NCBI GenBank assembly: GCA_012516935.1
Contig: JAAYVZ010000022.1
Span: 1 to 42,431, forward strand
Source: Holophagae bacterium
GTDB lineage: Bacteria; Acidobacteriota; Thermoanaerobaculia; Thermoanaerobaculales; Thermoanaerobaculaceae
DNA: 42,431 bases
Reading direction: 5' to 3'
Below the pieces are notes generated by a model. That model saw nothing but the letters and a program-made list of their open reading frames with translations, made no database searches and was not told where the DNA came from. The translations under genes were made by a program, and so were the position numbers. Shown here in pieces: positions 7,870 through 15,726 of this stretch. Each line of letters opens with the position of its first letter. The stretch's first letter is position 1.

Positions 7870-8892
7870 GTGGCGGACGGAACACCCCGGCAACCTTCGA
7901 CGGCGAGGCGCAGACCGCAAAGCGGTTGGTGCGACCGCCTGGGCCGCCTGCGACGGCGGCTCGCACACCCCATCGAGTCGGCTCGCGTTTTGGCGCCCAG
8001 CCTGCTTCCGGTCCGGCTGCGAGCCCGGCTGCTGGCCGCGTTTTCGGGGCGTGGGAGCGCTTTGCATGTGCCCGAGCAGCAAACGGAGCTGGCTGCACTC
8101 GTTGCCGGGTGGGAGTCGGTCGCGAAAACGCTCGGGCCGCAAGTGACGAGAGAGCTACCGCTCGTGTCGATTGTCGTCGTGACGTTCGGCAACCGCCGGC
8201 TCACCGAGCTCTGCCTCGCGAGCATTCGCTGCTTTACCGGTGACGTCGAGCACGAGATCATCGTCGTCGACAACGGCTCGACCGACGGCACGCCGGAGCT
8301 GCTCCAACATCTCGCAGCTATAAACGACAAGGTGCAGGTCGTCCTCAACGGCGAGAACCGCGGCTTCGCGGCAGCGACGAACCAGGGCGTGCGTGCCGCA
8401 CGCGGGCAGGTGCTTTGCCTGCTCAACAACGACACCGTCGTCACACCGGGGTGGCTGCAGACGCTGGCCGGGGCGGTCGGGGCGAATGAAGGGCTGGGCA
8501 TGGTGGGGCCGGTGACCAACGCGGTTGGCAACGAGGCACGCGTGCGCTGTGGGTACCGCGATCTTGGCGAGCTGCCCGCGTGGGCGGCGGCGCGCGCGAT
8601 CGGGCAGGCCGGGAAGACGTTCTCGATCCCGATGCTGGCGCTGTTCTGCGCGGTCCTGCGCCGCCAGGTGTGGGAGCGTGTCGGCCCACTCGACGAGCAG
8701 TTCGCGGCCGGGATGTTCGAGGACGACGACTACTCCCGGCGGGTGCGTGCGGCCGGCTACGACCTGTGCTGCCGCCAGGATGTCTTCGTGCATCACTGGC
8801 AAAGGGCCGGCTTCAAGCTCCTGGGCGAGGAGGCCTATCAACGGTTGTACGAGTCCAACCGCGCCCGCTTTCGAGCCAAGTGGAGCGGCTGA
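7870..8892 (+). CDS. Family 2 glycosyltransferase
   Basis: A 340-residue protein. After a basic N-terminal stretch of about 95 residues the GT-A fold begins with LPLVSIVVVTFGNRRLTELCL, followed by EIIVVDNGSTDGT, GENRGFAAATNQGV, the metal-binding LLNNDTVV, and GMFEDDDYSRRVRAAGYD. This pattern is typical of rhamnosyltransferase-like GT2 enzymes that elongate surface glycans. The first in-frame start is GTG 7870, four bases after the ATPase stop and without a clear ribosome site, so translation probably continues from the upstream gene. It completes the exporter operon. Donor and linkage are unknown. Confidence 0.88.
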   Translation: MADGTPRQPSTARRRPQSGWCDRLGRLRRRLAHPIESARVLAPSLLPVRLRARLLAAFSGRGSALHVPEQQTELAALVAGWESVAKTLGPQVTRELPLVSIVVVTFGNRRLTELCLASIRCFTGDVEHEIIVVDNGSTDGTPELLQHLAAINDKVQVVLNGENRGFAAATNQGVRAARGQVLCLLNNDTVVTPGWLQTLAGAVGANEGLGMVGPVTNAVGNEARVRCGYRDLGELPAWAAARAIGQAGKTFSIPMLALFCAVLRRQVWERVGPLDEQFAAGMFEDDDYSRRVRAAGYDLCCRQDVFVHHWQRAGFKLLGEEAYQRLYESNRARFRAKWSG

Positions 8893-8970
8893 CAAAGCAG
8901 CCGCCAGCCCACGGCCGCGTCCAGGTCCGACGACCAAGGGCGGGTCGCGGACCACGGGCCGCCGCCGACG

Positions 8971-8999
8971 TTCGAGTGGAGGCGTTGCGGTGCTATGCT
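8971..8999 (+). promoter_or_regulatory. Sigma70-like promoter for larC
   Basis: TTCGAG (8971-8976), a 17-bp spacer and TATGCT (8994-8999). The start would fall about 20 bases before the ATG at 9026, leaving room for the GGAGAGG ribosome site. Confidence 0.4.
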
Positions 9000-9025
9000 C
9001 GAACGAGCACGTGAGGAGAGGTGCC

Positions 9026-10219
9026 ATGGGCACGATCCTGTACATCGATCCGTTCGGCGGGGCGTCGGGGGATATGCTGCTCGGCGCGCTCGTAGACCTC
9101 GGCGTGGAGGTCGACAGCTTACGTGGGCTGCTCGACGGGCTCGATCTGCCCGGGTGGCGGTTGGAAGCGGAGCGCGACCGCCAACAGGGGTTCGCCGGCA
9201 CCCGAGTGCGCGTCGTGGTGAGCGAGGAGAGCTCTCCGGCCCGGCACCTTCGAGACGTGCAGCAGGTGTTGCGAGGCGCGCGTCTCCCGCAGGGGGTGCG
9301 CGAGCGAGCGATGGCGGCGTTCGAGTGTCTGTTCGAAGCCGAGGCCGAGGTGCATGGTGTTCCCCTGGAGCAGGCACACCTGCACGAGCTGGCGGCAGTG
9401 GATGCGGTGATCGACATCGTTGGCGTTTGTGCGGCAGTCGAGCTGCTGGGCGTGGATCGCCTGGCCTGCGGGCCAGTGCCGGTGGGCTCGGGTACGGTTG
9501 AGACCGCGCACGGATTGCTGCCAGTGCCGCCACCCGCGGTGAGCCGGCTCCTGCACGGGATTCCGATCGCCGGGTACGCGGCCCCCGGTGAGATGACCAC
9601 TCCGACGGGTGCCACCTTGCTACGGACGCTGGTGCGAGAGTTCGGACCTTTGCCCTCGGGCACCATCCAGCGGGTCGGGGTCGGGTTCGGAACGAGGAAG
9701 TTCCCGGGTGTTCCCAACTTGCTGCGTGCGTTCCTACTCGACGAGGCGGCGCCACGCGCGGCTGGCCGCTCGATGGTGATCGTCGAGACGACGATCGACG
9801 ACCAATCGGGAGAAGTGCTGGGTTGGCTCACCGAGCGGGTACGGCGAGCCGGGGCACTCGACGTCTGGTGCCTCGCTGGCGCCGGCCGCAAAGGTCGACC
9901 CGTGATCGAGCTCCGGGCGCTCGTCGAACCACCTTTCGTGGATGCAGTTGTCACAGCATTGTTCGAGGAGGGCGCAACCCTGGGCGTGCGGGTCTTGGGG
10001 TGCGTGCGGCCGGAGATCGAGCGCCACATCGTCGACGCACCGACTCGTTTCGGCGTCATCCCGGTGAAGATCGGCGTGTTCTGCGGCCGGGTCGTCTCGG
10101 TCAAGCCGGAGCTCGACGTCTGCGTGGCCGTCGCCTCCGCGCACGAGGTGAGCCTGGCGGCGGTTCGCGAGGAGGCACAGAGCGCTGTCCTGGGTATCGG
10201 TCAGCCGTGGGAGGGGTGA
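9026..10219 (+). CDS. larC: LarC-type nickel insertion protein (nickel-pincer cofactor synthesis)
   Basis: A 397-residue protein of the LarC/DUF111 family. In the known pathway LarC uses CTP to insert nickel into the pyridinium dithiocarboxylate mononucleotide made by LarB and LarE, giving the cofactor of lactate racemase and related enzymes. The start YIDPFGGASGDMLLGALVDLG is the family signature; later HLHELAAVDAVIDIVG (metal-rich HLHE), GEMTTPTGATLL, VETTIDDQSGE and the C-terminal EEGATLGVR are also typical. ATG 9026 follows GGAGAGG. Unlike lactobacilli, where larC1/larC2 need a frameshift, this is one uninterrupted frame. No larA, larB or larE lies in the window, so its partner enzyme must be elsewhere. 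Confidence 0.93.
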   Translation: MGTILYIDPFGGASGDMLLGALVDLGVEVDSLRGLLDGLDLPGWRLEAERDRQQGFAGTRVRVVVSEESSPARHLRDVQQVLRGARLPQGVRERAMAAFECLFEAEAEVHGVPLEQAHLHELAAVDAVIDIVGVCAAVELLGVDRLACGPVPVGSGTVETAHGLLPVPPPAVSRLLHGIPIAGYAAPGEMTTPTGATLLRTLVREFGPLPSGTIQRVGVGFGTRKFPGVPNLLRAFLLDEAAPRAAGRSMVIVETTIDDQSGEVLGWLTERVRRAGALDVWCLAGAGRKGRPVIELRALVEPPFVDAVVTALFEEGATLGVRVLGCVRPEIERHIVDAPTRFGVIPVKIGVFCGRVVSVKPELDVCVAVASAHEVSLAAVREEAQSAVLGIGQPWEG

Positions 10220-10319
10220 GTCCTGGCGACCGGCGTGGGCGAGAGTCGAGAGCTGGGGATCGTGACGCCGTCGGCTGGTGACGAGCCGCTCAGCTCTGGA
10301 CTCGCGATGCTCGAGGGAA

Positions 10320-10937
10320 TCAGAACAGCTCCAGCGCCGCCACGTCGCCCTTGCCGCGGCGTACGAGCAGGGGCTCGTCCTCGCTGAGGTCGACGACGGT
10401 CGACGGCTCGTTGACGAGCACGCCGCCACCCACCACGAGATCGACCTGCCCGGCGAGGGTGTCGGCGATCAGCACCGGATCGAGGAGGAACTCCTCGGCC
10501 GTGTTGCGCACCGAGGAGGAAAGAAGCGGCTCGCCGAGCTCGGCCAGCACCGCCTGGACGATGGCGTTGTCCGGTATCCGCAGCCCCACCGTGCGACGCT
10601 TGTGGAGCATGATCTTCGGTACCTCCTGGCTGGCCTGGAAGATGAACGTGTAGGGTCCGGGCAGCACCCGCTTCATGACTCGGAACAGGTGGTTGGTGAT
10701 GCCGCGGGTGAATCGACTCGCCGTGGCGATGTCGGGCACCAGGATCGACAACCGTTTGGTACCTGAGATCCCCTTGACGCCGTACAGGCGCTCGATCGCG
10801 CTGCGGCTCGATAGGGCGCAGGCGAAAGCGTAGACGGTATCGGTTGGAAGCACGACCACGCCGCTGCGCTTGAGCACCTGGACGACGCGAGCGACGAGCC
10901 ACGACTCGGGCTCGATGGGATCGATGTGGAGCGGCAT
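10320..10937 (-). CDS. Sua5/YciO/YrdC-family protein
   Basis: A 205-residue single-domain protein related to threonylcarbamoyl-AMP synthase. The family motifs are VVVLPTDTVYAFACAL, LYGVKGISGTKRLSILV, LPGPYTFIF and RIPDNAIVQAVL. Members bind threonine, bicarbonate and ATP for tRNA t6A synthesis; this size and the KRLSIL wording fit the YciO branch better than Sua5, so the true substrate is uncertain. ATG 10937 has GGGGAGG upstream. The 100 bases between its end and larC are convergent and hold no gene. The gene is divergent from the amidase. Confidence 0.82.
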   Translation of the reverse strand: MPLHIDPIEPESWLVARVVQVLKRSGVVVLPTDTVYAFACALSSRSAIERLYGVKGISGTKRLSILVPDIATASRFTRGITNHLFRVMKRVLPGPYTFIFQASQEVPKIMLHKRRTVGLRIPDNAIVQAVLAELGEPLLSSSVRNTAEEFLLDPVLIADTLAGQVDLVVGGGVLVNEPSTVVDLSEDEPLLVRRGKGDVAALELF

Positions 10938-10949
10938 CCAAACCTCCCC

Positions 10950-10963
10950 GGGCTTTCTAGCCC
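10950..10963 (-). promoter_or_regulatory. Small leader hairpin before the YciO-like gene
   Basis: GGGCT and AGCCC pair around four bases directly in front of the GGGGAGG ribosome site of the leftward gene. The minus-strand TAGAAA within it could instead be a minus-10 element. Either role is speculative. Confidence 0.25.
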
Positions 10964-11079
10964 GATTGAGGTGGACGCGTCAAGGTGCGCGTTGCGCCTT
11001 CCGGCACGCTGGCGGTTACGGGCCTGTGTTTTGCATTCCCCGTGCGGGCTGGCTTTCGCTGGGTGCCGGGGAGGTGCGC

Positions 11080-12789
11080 GTGGCATACGAGGGGTTGGGA
11101 CGGCTGGACAGGCGGGTGTTCATCGCCCGCATGACCGCTCTCGGCGTAGCGAGCGCAGTGGCGGAGCGGGTCTGGGCCGAGGCTGCAGCGCGTGGTCCGG
11201 TCACGCCGGCCGTGCTGGCCGAAGCCGCGAAGCTGGCGCGCGTCGACCTCTCGGAGGATGAGCGGGCGCTCATGGTCGCCGGCGTCGAGGAGGTGGGGAC
11301 CAGGATCGAGCAGCTCCGCTCAGTGCCGCTTGCCAACGCGCTGGCACCGGCGCTGCGGTTCAGCCCGCTGCTGCCCGGGATGACGGTGCCGTCGAAGCAT
11401 CGCGGGCTCAAGTTCAGCCGCGTCGAGGCAGTGACGCGCCCGACCGACCTCGAGCAGCTCGCTTTCGCTCCGATTCCCCTGCTCGCCGAGCTGTTGCGCA
11501 CCCGCCAGGTGCGCTCGATCGAGCTGACCGAGATGTACCTCGACCGCCTGAGGCGGTTCGATCCGCTGCTCGGCTGCGTCGTGACGCTGTGCGAGCGGCG
11601 GGCGCTCGAGCAGGCCAGGCGAGCCGACGACGCGATTGCGGCTGGACGCTACCGGGGGCCGCTGCACGGCATTCCGTGGGGCGCCAAGGATCTCCTGTCG
11701 GTGAAGGGCTACCCGACGACCTGGGGCGCTGCCCCGTTCGCTCGGCAGGTCATCGATGAGGACGCCACCGTGGTGCGTCGGCTCGACGAGGCCGGTGCGG
11801 TGCTGGTGGCCAAGCTGACGCTCGGCGAGCTCGCCACCGGCGATCTGTGGTTCGGGGGCCAAACCTGCAACCCGTGGGATCCGCGCGAGGGCTCGTCCGG
11901 CTCCTCGGCGGGGCCGGCGGCGGCGGTTGCCGCTGGGCTCGTGGGGTTTGCGATCGGCTCCGAGACTCGCGGGTCGATCCTCTCGCCGTGCACGCGCTGC
12001 GGCGCGACCGGACTGCGGCCGACGTTCGGCCTGGTCAGCCGGCACGGTGCGATGGCATTGGCCTGGAGCATGGACAAGCTGGGGCCGATTTGCCGGGCCG
12101 TGGAGGACTGTGCGCTGGTGCTGGCAGCGGTCGCCGGTCCCGACGGCCGCGACGAGACGGTGCTCGATGTGCCGTTCGCCTGGGACGCCACCCGCGACGT
12201 TCGGGCGCTGCGCGTGGGATACCTGCGGTCAGCGTTCGACCGTGACCCCGATGCCGTGGACCCGGAACGGTGGGTGCACGACCGGTCCACCCTCGAGGCC
12301 GTGCGCGAGCTCGGCGTGGAGCTCGTGCCGGTCGAGCTGCCCGACCTGCCTGTCGACGCCCTGTCGTTGATCCTCCACGCCGAGGCCGCTGCCGCGTTCG
12401 ACGAGCTCTCGCGCGGCTCCGGTGACGACCGGCTCATGCGCCAGGACGCCAACGGCTGGCCCACGCGGCTCCGCGTCGGGCGCACCGTGTCGGCCGTCGA
12501 CTACCTTCAAGCCAATCGCGTACGGCGCCTGGCGATGCAGGAGATGGCCCGCCTCCTGCACGGGCTCGACGCTTACCTCTCGCCCACCCTCGGCGGCAAC
12601 AACCTGCTACTGACCAACCTTACCGGCCACCCCGCGGTGGTGCTCCCCAACGGCTTCCGCCGCAACGGCACGCCGACCAGCGTGACCTTCATCGGCAACC
12701 TGTTCCACGACGCCGAGGCGATGCTGCTGGCCAAAGCGTATCAGGACGCCACCGGTTTCCATCTGCGGCGCCCGCCGCGCTTTGCATAG
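11080..12789 (+). CDS. Amidase-signature hydrolase (GatA-like)
   Basis: A 569-residue amidase-signature enzyme, hydrolysing an amide or acting like the glutaminase of GatCAB. The Ser-cisSer-Lys triad is visible: K203 in HGIPWGAKDLL, the serines of GSSGSSAG (residues 271-278), and S299 in GSETRGSILSP. GTG 11080 is preceded by GGGGAGG. The first 130 residues form an extra helical region and contain DRRVFIARMTALGVA, which resembles a weak twin-arginine signal but lacks a clear cleavage site. No gatB or gatC is nearby and the ETRGSILSP wording differs from GatA's TGGSIRIPA, so I read it as a stand-alone amidase rather than a tRNA amidotransferase subunit. Confidence 0.85.
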   Translation: MAYEGLGRLDRRVFIARMTALGVASAVAERVWAEAAARGPVTPAVLAEAAKLARVDLSEDERALMVAGVEEVGTRIEQLRSVPLANALAPALRFSPLLPGMTVPSKHRGLKFSRVEAVTRPTDLEQLAFAPIPLLAELLRTRQVRSIELTEMYLDRLRRFDPLLGCVVTLCERRALEQARRADDAIAAGRYRGPLHGIPWGAKDLLSVKGYPTTWGAAPFARQVIDEDATVVRRLDEAGAVLVAKLTLGELATGDLWFGGQTCNPWDPREGSSGSSAGPAAAVAAGLVGFAIGSETRGSILSPCTRCGATGLRPTFGLVSRHGAMALAWSMDKLGPICRAVEDCALVLAAVAGPDGRDETVLDVPFAWDATRDVRALRVGYLRSAFDRDPDAVDPERWVHDRSTLEAVRELGVELVPVELPDLPVDALSLILHAEAAAAFDELSRGSGDDRLMRQDANGWPTRLRVGRTVSAVDYLQANRVRRLAMQEMARLLHGLDAYLSPTLGGNNLLLTNLTGHPAVVLPNGFRRNGTPTSVTFIGNLFHDAEAMLLAKAYQDATGFHLRRPPRFA

Positions 12790-12976
12790 GCTTGCCGGAG
12801 GCAGCTCGGGGGTCTTCCGGAAGGGCGGCGATAAGCTGCGCCCCGGCCAGCGCGGCGGAGCCTCGCCGTAGAGGGCAGGTCGACCTTGGCGGGGTACGTG
12901 AGGAGCAGGCCGAGCGGGAGCCGGAACGAGCGGCGGCGCGGACAGAAAGCCGCAATCGGTTCGCGAGCCCCGGCCG
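12790..12976. other. Convergent intergenic region
   Basis: It lies between the ends of the amidase and the phosphorylase. It contains short inverted repeats (GCAGCT with AGCTGC, and the palindrome TTCCGGAA) but no hairpin with a T tract. I see no gene. Confidence 0.4.
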
Positions 12977-15514
12977 CTACCACCACGTCATGAGATTGGT
13001 GGCCAGTAGGTTCGGCGCGTCTGGGTTGACCGGGCGCACGCGCACCGTGTAGCCGATCATCCCCGAGCGATCACAGGGAATCGTCCCCGAAAAACGCGTG
13101 CGGCCACCGCCCAAGTCTTCCGCCGGTGACATGGCGACGGCTGCCGGTGCCGTGATGTCGCGCTCGGCATCGAGCGGCCCATAGTAGATCTCGACCGCGA
13201 CATCGGAGGTCGCGAGCGGACCGAGGTGGACGACGGCGTGGATGTCGAAACCGGTGGCGGCGCACTGGGCGTGTGGGCTGACCGCCTCGACCTCCTCGAT
13301 CTGGACCTCGCCCCAGGCGGCGCGAACCCGCTGCAACCAGATGGCGACCGCGCGGGTCTTCGCCATGCCGTCGGCGGCCAAGCGGGCGAAGTGGCGGGAG
13401 GCTGGAAGATAGTAGCGCTCGGCGTACTCCCAGATCATGCGGTTGGTCGAGAACGCGGGTGTCAGTAGCCGCATCGACTTTTTCATGCGGGCGATCCAGG
13501 CGCGAGGCAGGCCGTCGATGGCCCGCGCGTAGAACAGCGGGGTGATGTCGTCCTCGAGCAGCTTGTAGACGGCGTTCGACTCCACCTGGTCCTGATCACC
13601 GTAGTCCTCGTACTCCTCTCCCTGGCCGATCACCCAGCCGACCTCGGGCTGGTACGCCTCCTCCCACCAGCCGTCCGGGATCGAGAGGTTGAGGCCGCCG
13701 TTGGGCAGGACCTTCATGCCAGAGGTGCCGGAGGCTTCCATCGGACGGCGCGGGGTGTTGAGCCAGACGTCGACACCCTGTACGAGGTAGCGGGCGACCA
13801 CGAGGTCGTAATCCTCGAGGAACACGAGGTGTCGTCGCAGCTCCTCGTTCTGGCAGAAGCTCACGACCCGCTTGAGAACCTCCTTGCCCTCGTTGTCCTT
13901 GGGGTGGGCTTTGCCGGCGAAGATGATCTGAACCGGGCGTTCGGGGTTGAGGAGGATCTTCTTGAGCCGCTCGGGGTCGGTGAACAGGAGCGCTGCCCGC
14001 TTGTAGGTCGCGAAGCGACGGGCAAAACCGATCGTGAGGGTGCGGGTGTCGAGCACTCCGCGGGCCCGCTCGAGGTCGCGTCGGGAGGCGCCGCGCTGCT
14101 CCATCTGCCGCGAGAGGCGCTGACGGGAGAACGCCACCAGCCGCTCGCGACGGCGCTCGTGTGTCGCCCACAGCTCCTCGTCGGGGATCTGATCGACGCC
14201 GGCCCAGGTCTCGGCAAGCCCGGGGTGCCGCCACCAGTCGGGCCCGAGATAGCGGTCGAACAGCCCGCCCATCTCTTTGGAGACACAGGAGCGCGTGTGG
14301 GCACCGTTGGTGACGTGGCCGATCGGCACCTCGTGGACGGGGAGGTTCGGCATGAACCGGTGGAACAGCTCACGCGAGACCTCGCCGTGCAGTCGGCTCA
14401 CGCCGTTGGCGAACGCCGTCGTGCGCAGCGCCAGCACCGCCATGTTGAACCCGGCATCGCCGTCGCCACGGCCGAGGGCGAGGAGCTGCGCAGCGGTGAT
14501 CCCGACCTCGTGCACGTACTCGGCGAAGTAGCGCTCGACCATCTCGGGTGGGAAGATATCGAAACCGGCCGGGACCGGTGTGTGGGTCGTGAAGACGCTA
14601 CCCGCCCGCACCGCTTCCAGCGCCTCGGCGAACGACACCTGGTGCTCTCGCATCAACGTGCGGATGCGCTCGAGCGAGAGAAACGCCGAGTGACCCTCGT
14701 TCATGTGGCAGACGGCAGGGTCGAAGCCGGCGGCGCGCAACGCCCGCAGCCCGCCGATTCCGAGCACGTACTCCTGACGGATGCGGTCCTCCTGGTCGCC
14801 GCCGTAGAGCTGGTCCGTGATGTCCTGGAGATCGGGCCGGTTGTCCGGGATGTTGGTGTCGAGCAGCAGCAGCGGCACGCGGCCGACGTCGGCGCGCCAC
14901 ACCTTGACCTTCACGGTCTGACCGGCCAACCGCACCTCGACGAGGATCTCCCGTTCCTCTTGGTCACGCAGCGGGGTCACCGGCAGGTTGTAGAAGTCGT
15001 TGTCTTGGTAGCGCTCCTGCTGCCACCCATCGGCGGTGAGGTACTGCCGGAAGTAACCCTGTTGGTAGAGCAGGCCGACACCGACCAGCGGTACCCCGAG
15101 GTCGGAGGCGCTCTTGAGGTGGTGGCCGGCCAGCACGCCGAGGCCGCCGGAGTAGATCGGCAAGCATTCGGCCAAGCCGAACTCGGCCGAGAAATAGGCG
15201 ATGAGCGGCTTCTCCTTGTATCGCCGGTGCCACCATGAGGTTTCGCTCATGTAGCTTGTGAAGTGTGCGTACGTGCGATCGTAGTTGGCGAGGAAGCCTT
15301 CGTCCTCGGCCAGCTCGTCGAGCCGCTCCTGAGCGATCGTACCCAGCGTGAGCACTGGGTTCTGGTAGGTCCTCTCCCACAGCTCGCGGTCCAGACGCAC
15401 GAACAGCGCCCGCATCTCCTCGTTCCACGACCACATGAAGTTGAATGCCATGTCCCGCAGACCAGCCAGGCGTCTGGGTAGTCTCGGGATGACCTGGAAC
15501 GTGTTGATCCGCAT
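12977..15514 (-). CDS. glgP: Alpha-glucan (glycogen/maltodextrin) phosphorylase
   Basis: An 845-residue GT35 enzyme that releases glucose 1-phosphate from the non-reducing ends of alpha-1,4-glucan using phosphate and PLP. It belongs to the form with an N-terminal DUF3417-like region (RINTFQVIPRLPRRLAGL, AFNFMWSWNEEMRALF). Landmarks are YFSAEFGLAECLPIYSGGLG, CHMNEGHSAF, the sugar-phosphate region GFARRFATYKRA, and the PLP lysine K601 in EASGTSGMKVLPNGG. ATG 15514 has a near-perfect ribosome site GGAGGTGA. After residue 750 there is a beta-rich tail also found in this subtype. It would mobilise the glucan made by the glycogen synthase at 27069-28490; the two are 12 kb apart and not in one operon. 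Confidence 0.95.
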   Translation of the reverse strand: MRINTFQVIPRLPRRLAGLRDMAFNFMWSWNEEMRALFVRLDRELWERTYQNPVLTLGTIAQERLDELAEDEGFLANYDRTYAHFTSYMSETSWWHRRYKEKPLIAYFSAEFGLAECLPIYSGGLGVLAGHHLKSASDLGVPLVGVGLLYQQGYFRQYLTADGWQQERYQDNDFYNLPVTPLRDQEEREILVEVRLAGQTVKVKVWRADVGRVPLLLLDTNIPDNRPDLQDITDQLYGGDQEDRIRQEYVLGIGGLRALRAAGFDPAVCHMNEGHSAFLSLERIRTLMREHQVSFAEALEAVRAGSVFTTHTPVPAGFDIFPPEMVERYFAEYVHEVGITAAQLLALGRGDGDAGFNMAVLALRTTAFANGVSRLHGEVSRELFHRFMPNLPVHEVPIGHVTNGAHTRSCVSKEMGGLFDRYLGPDWWRHPGLAETWAGVDQIPDEELWATHERRRERLVAFSRQRLSRQMEQRGASRRDLERARGVLDTRTLTIGFARRFATYKRAALLFTDPERLKKILLNPERPVQIIFAGKAHPKDNEGKEVLKRVVSFCQNEELRRHLVFLEDYDLVVARYLVQGVDVWLNTPRRPMEASGTSGMKVLPNGGLNLSIPDGWWEEAYQPEVGWVIGQGEEYEDYGDQDQVESNAVYKLLEDDITPLFYARAIDGLPRAWIARMKKSMRLLTPAFSTNRMIWEYAERYYLPASRHFARLAADGMAKTRAVAIWLQRVRAAWGEVQIEEVEAVSPHAQCAATGFDIHAVVHLGPLATSDVAVEIYYGPLDAERDITAPAAVAMSPAEDLGGGRTRFSGTIPCDRSGMIGYTVRVRPVNPDAPNLLATNLMTWW

Positions 15515-15586
15515 CGCTCACCTCCGGCTTGCCGGACCGTGGCCACGAGAGCGCACCAGCGGCCGCGGACGTGTGACGCTCCAGCT

Positions 15587-15592
15587 AGTGTA
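15587..15592 (-). promoter_or_regulatory. Minus-10 element TACACT before glgP
   Basis: TACACT on the minus strand lies about 75 bases before the phosphorylase ATG. No good minus-35 match is seen at the right distance, so this is a weak call. Confidence 0.25.
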
Positions 15593-15700
15593 GCGCAGCG
15601 CCGAGAGGCGGCTTGCTGCTCGCAATTGCCGTCTCGCTGGAGCGCGCTCGATCGCCCGGGAGGCGCTCGTCGCGATCCAGCGCTGCTGGCGCCAGGGCCA

Positions 15701-15726
15701 CCGGAAGCCGACCTTCGGGCTACCGG
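15701..15726 (-). terminator. Hairpin overlapping the end of the TMTC-like gene
   Basis: An outer CCGG/CCGG pair and an inner AGCCGA / TCGGGCT pair form an imperfect stem around three bases, overlapping the TAG stop at 15720-15722. There is no T tract, so termination is only a possibility. Confidence 0.25.

Noticed and set aside
9026-10219. Programmed frameshift in larC
   Set aside because: Known in lactobacilli, but here the family motifs run through one uninterrupted frame.
10870-11079. Longer start for the amidase at 10870
   Set aside because: It would run into the divergent YciO-like gene and has no ribosome site; GTG 11080 follows GGGGAGG.
13829-15238. Plus-strand open frame of about 470 codons opposite glgP
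   Set aside because: Antisense shadow of a well-identified phosphorylase.
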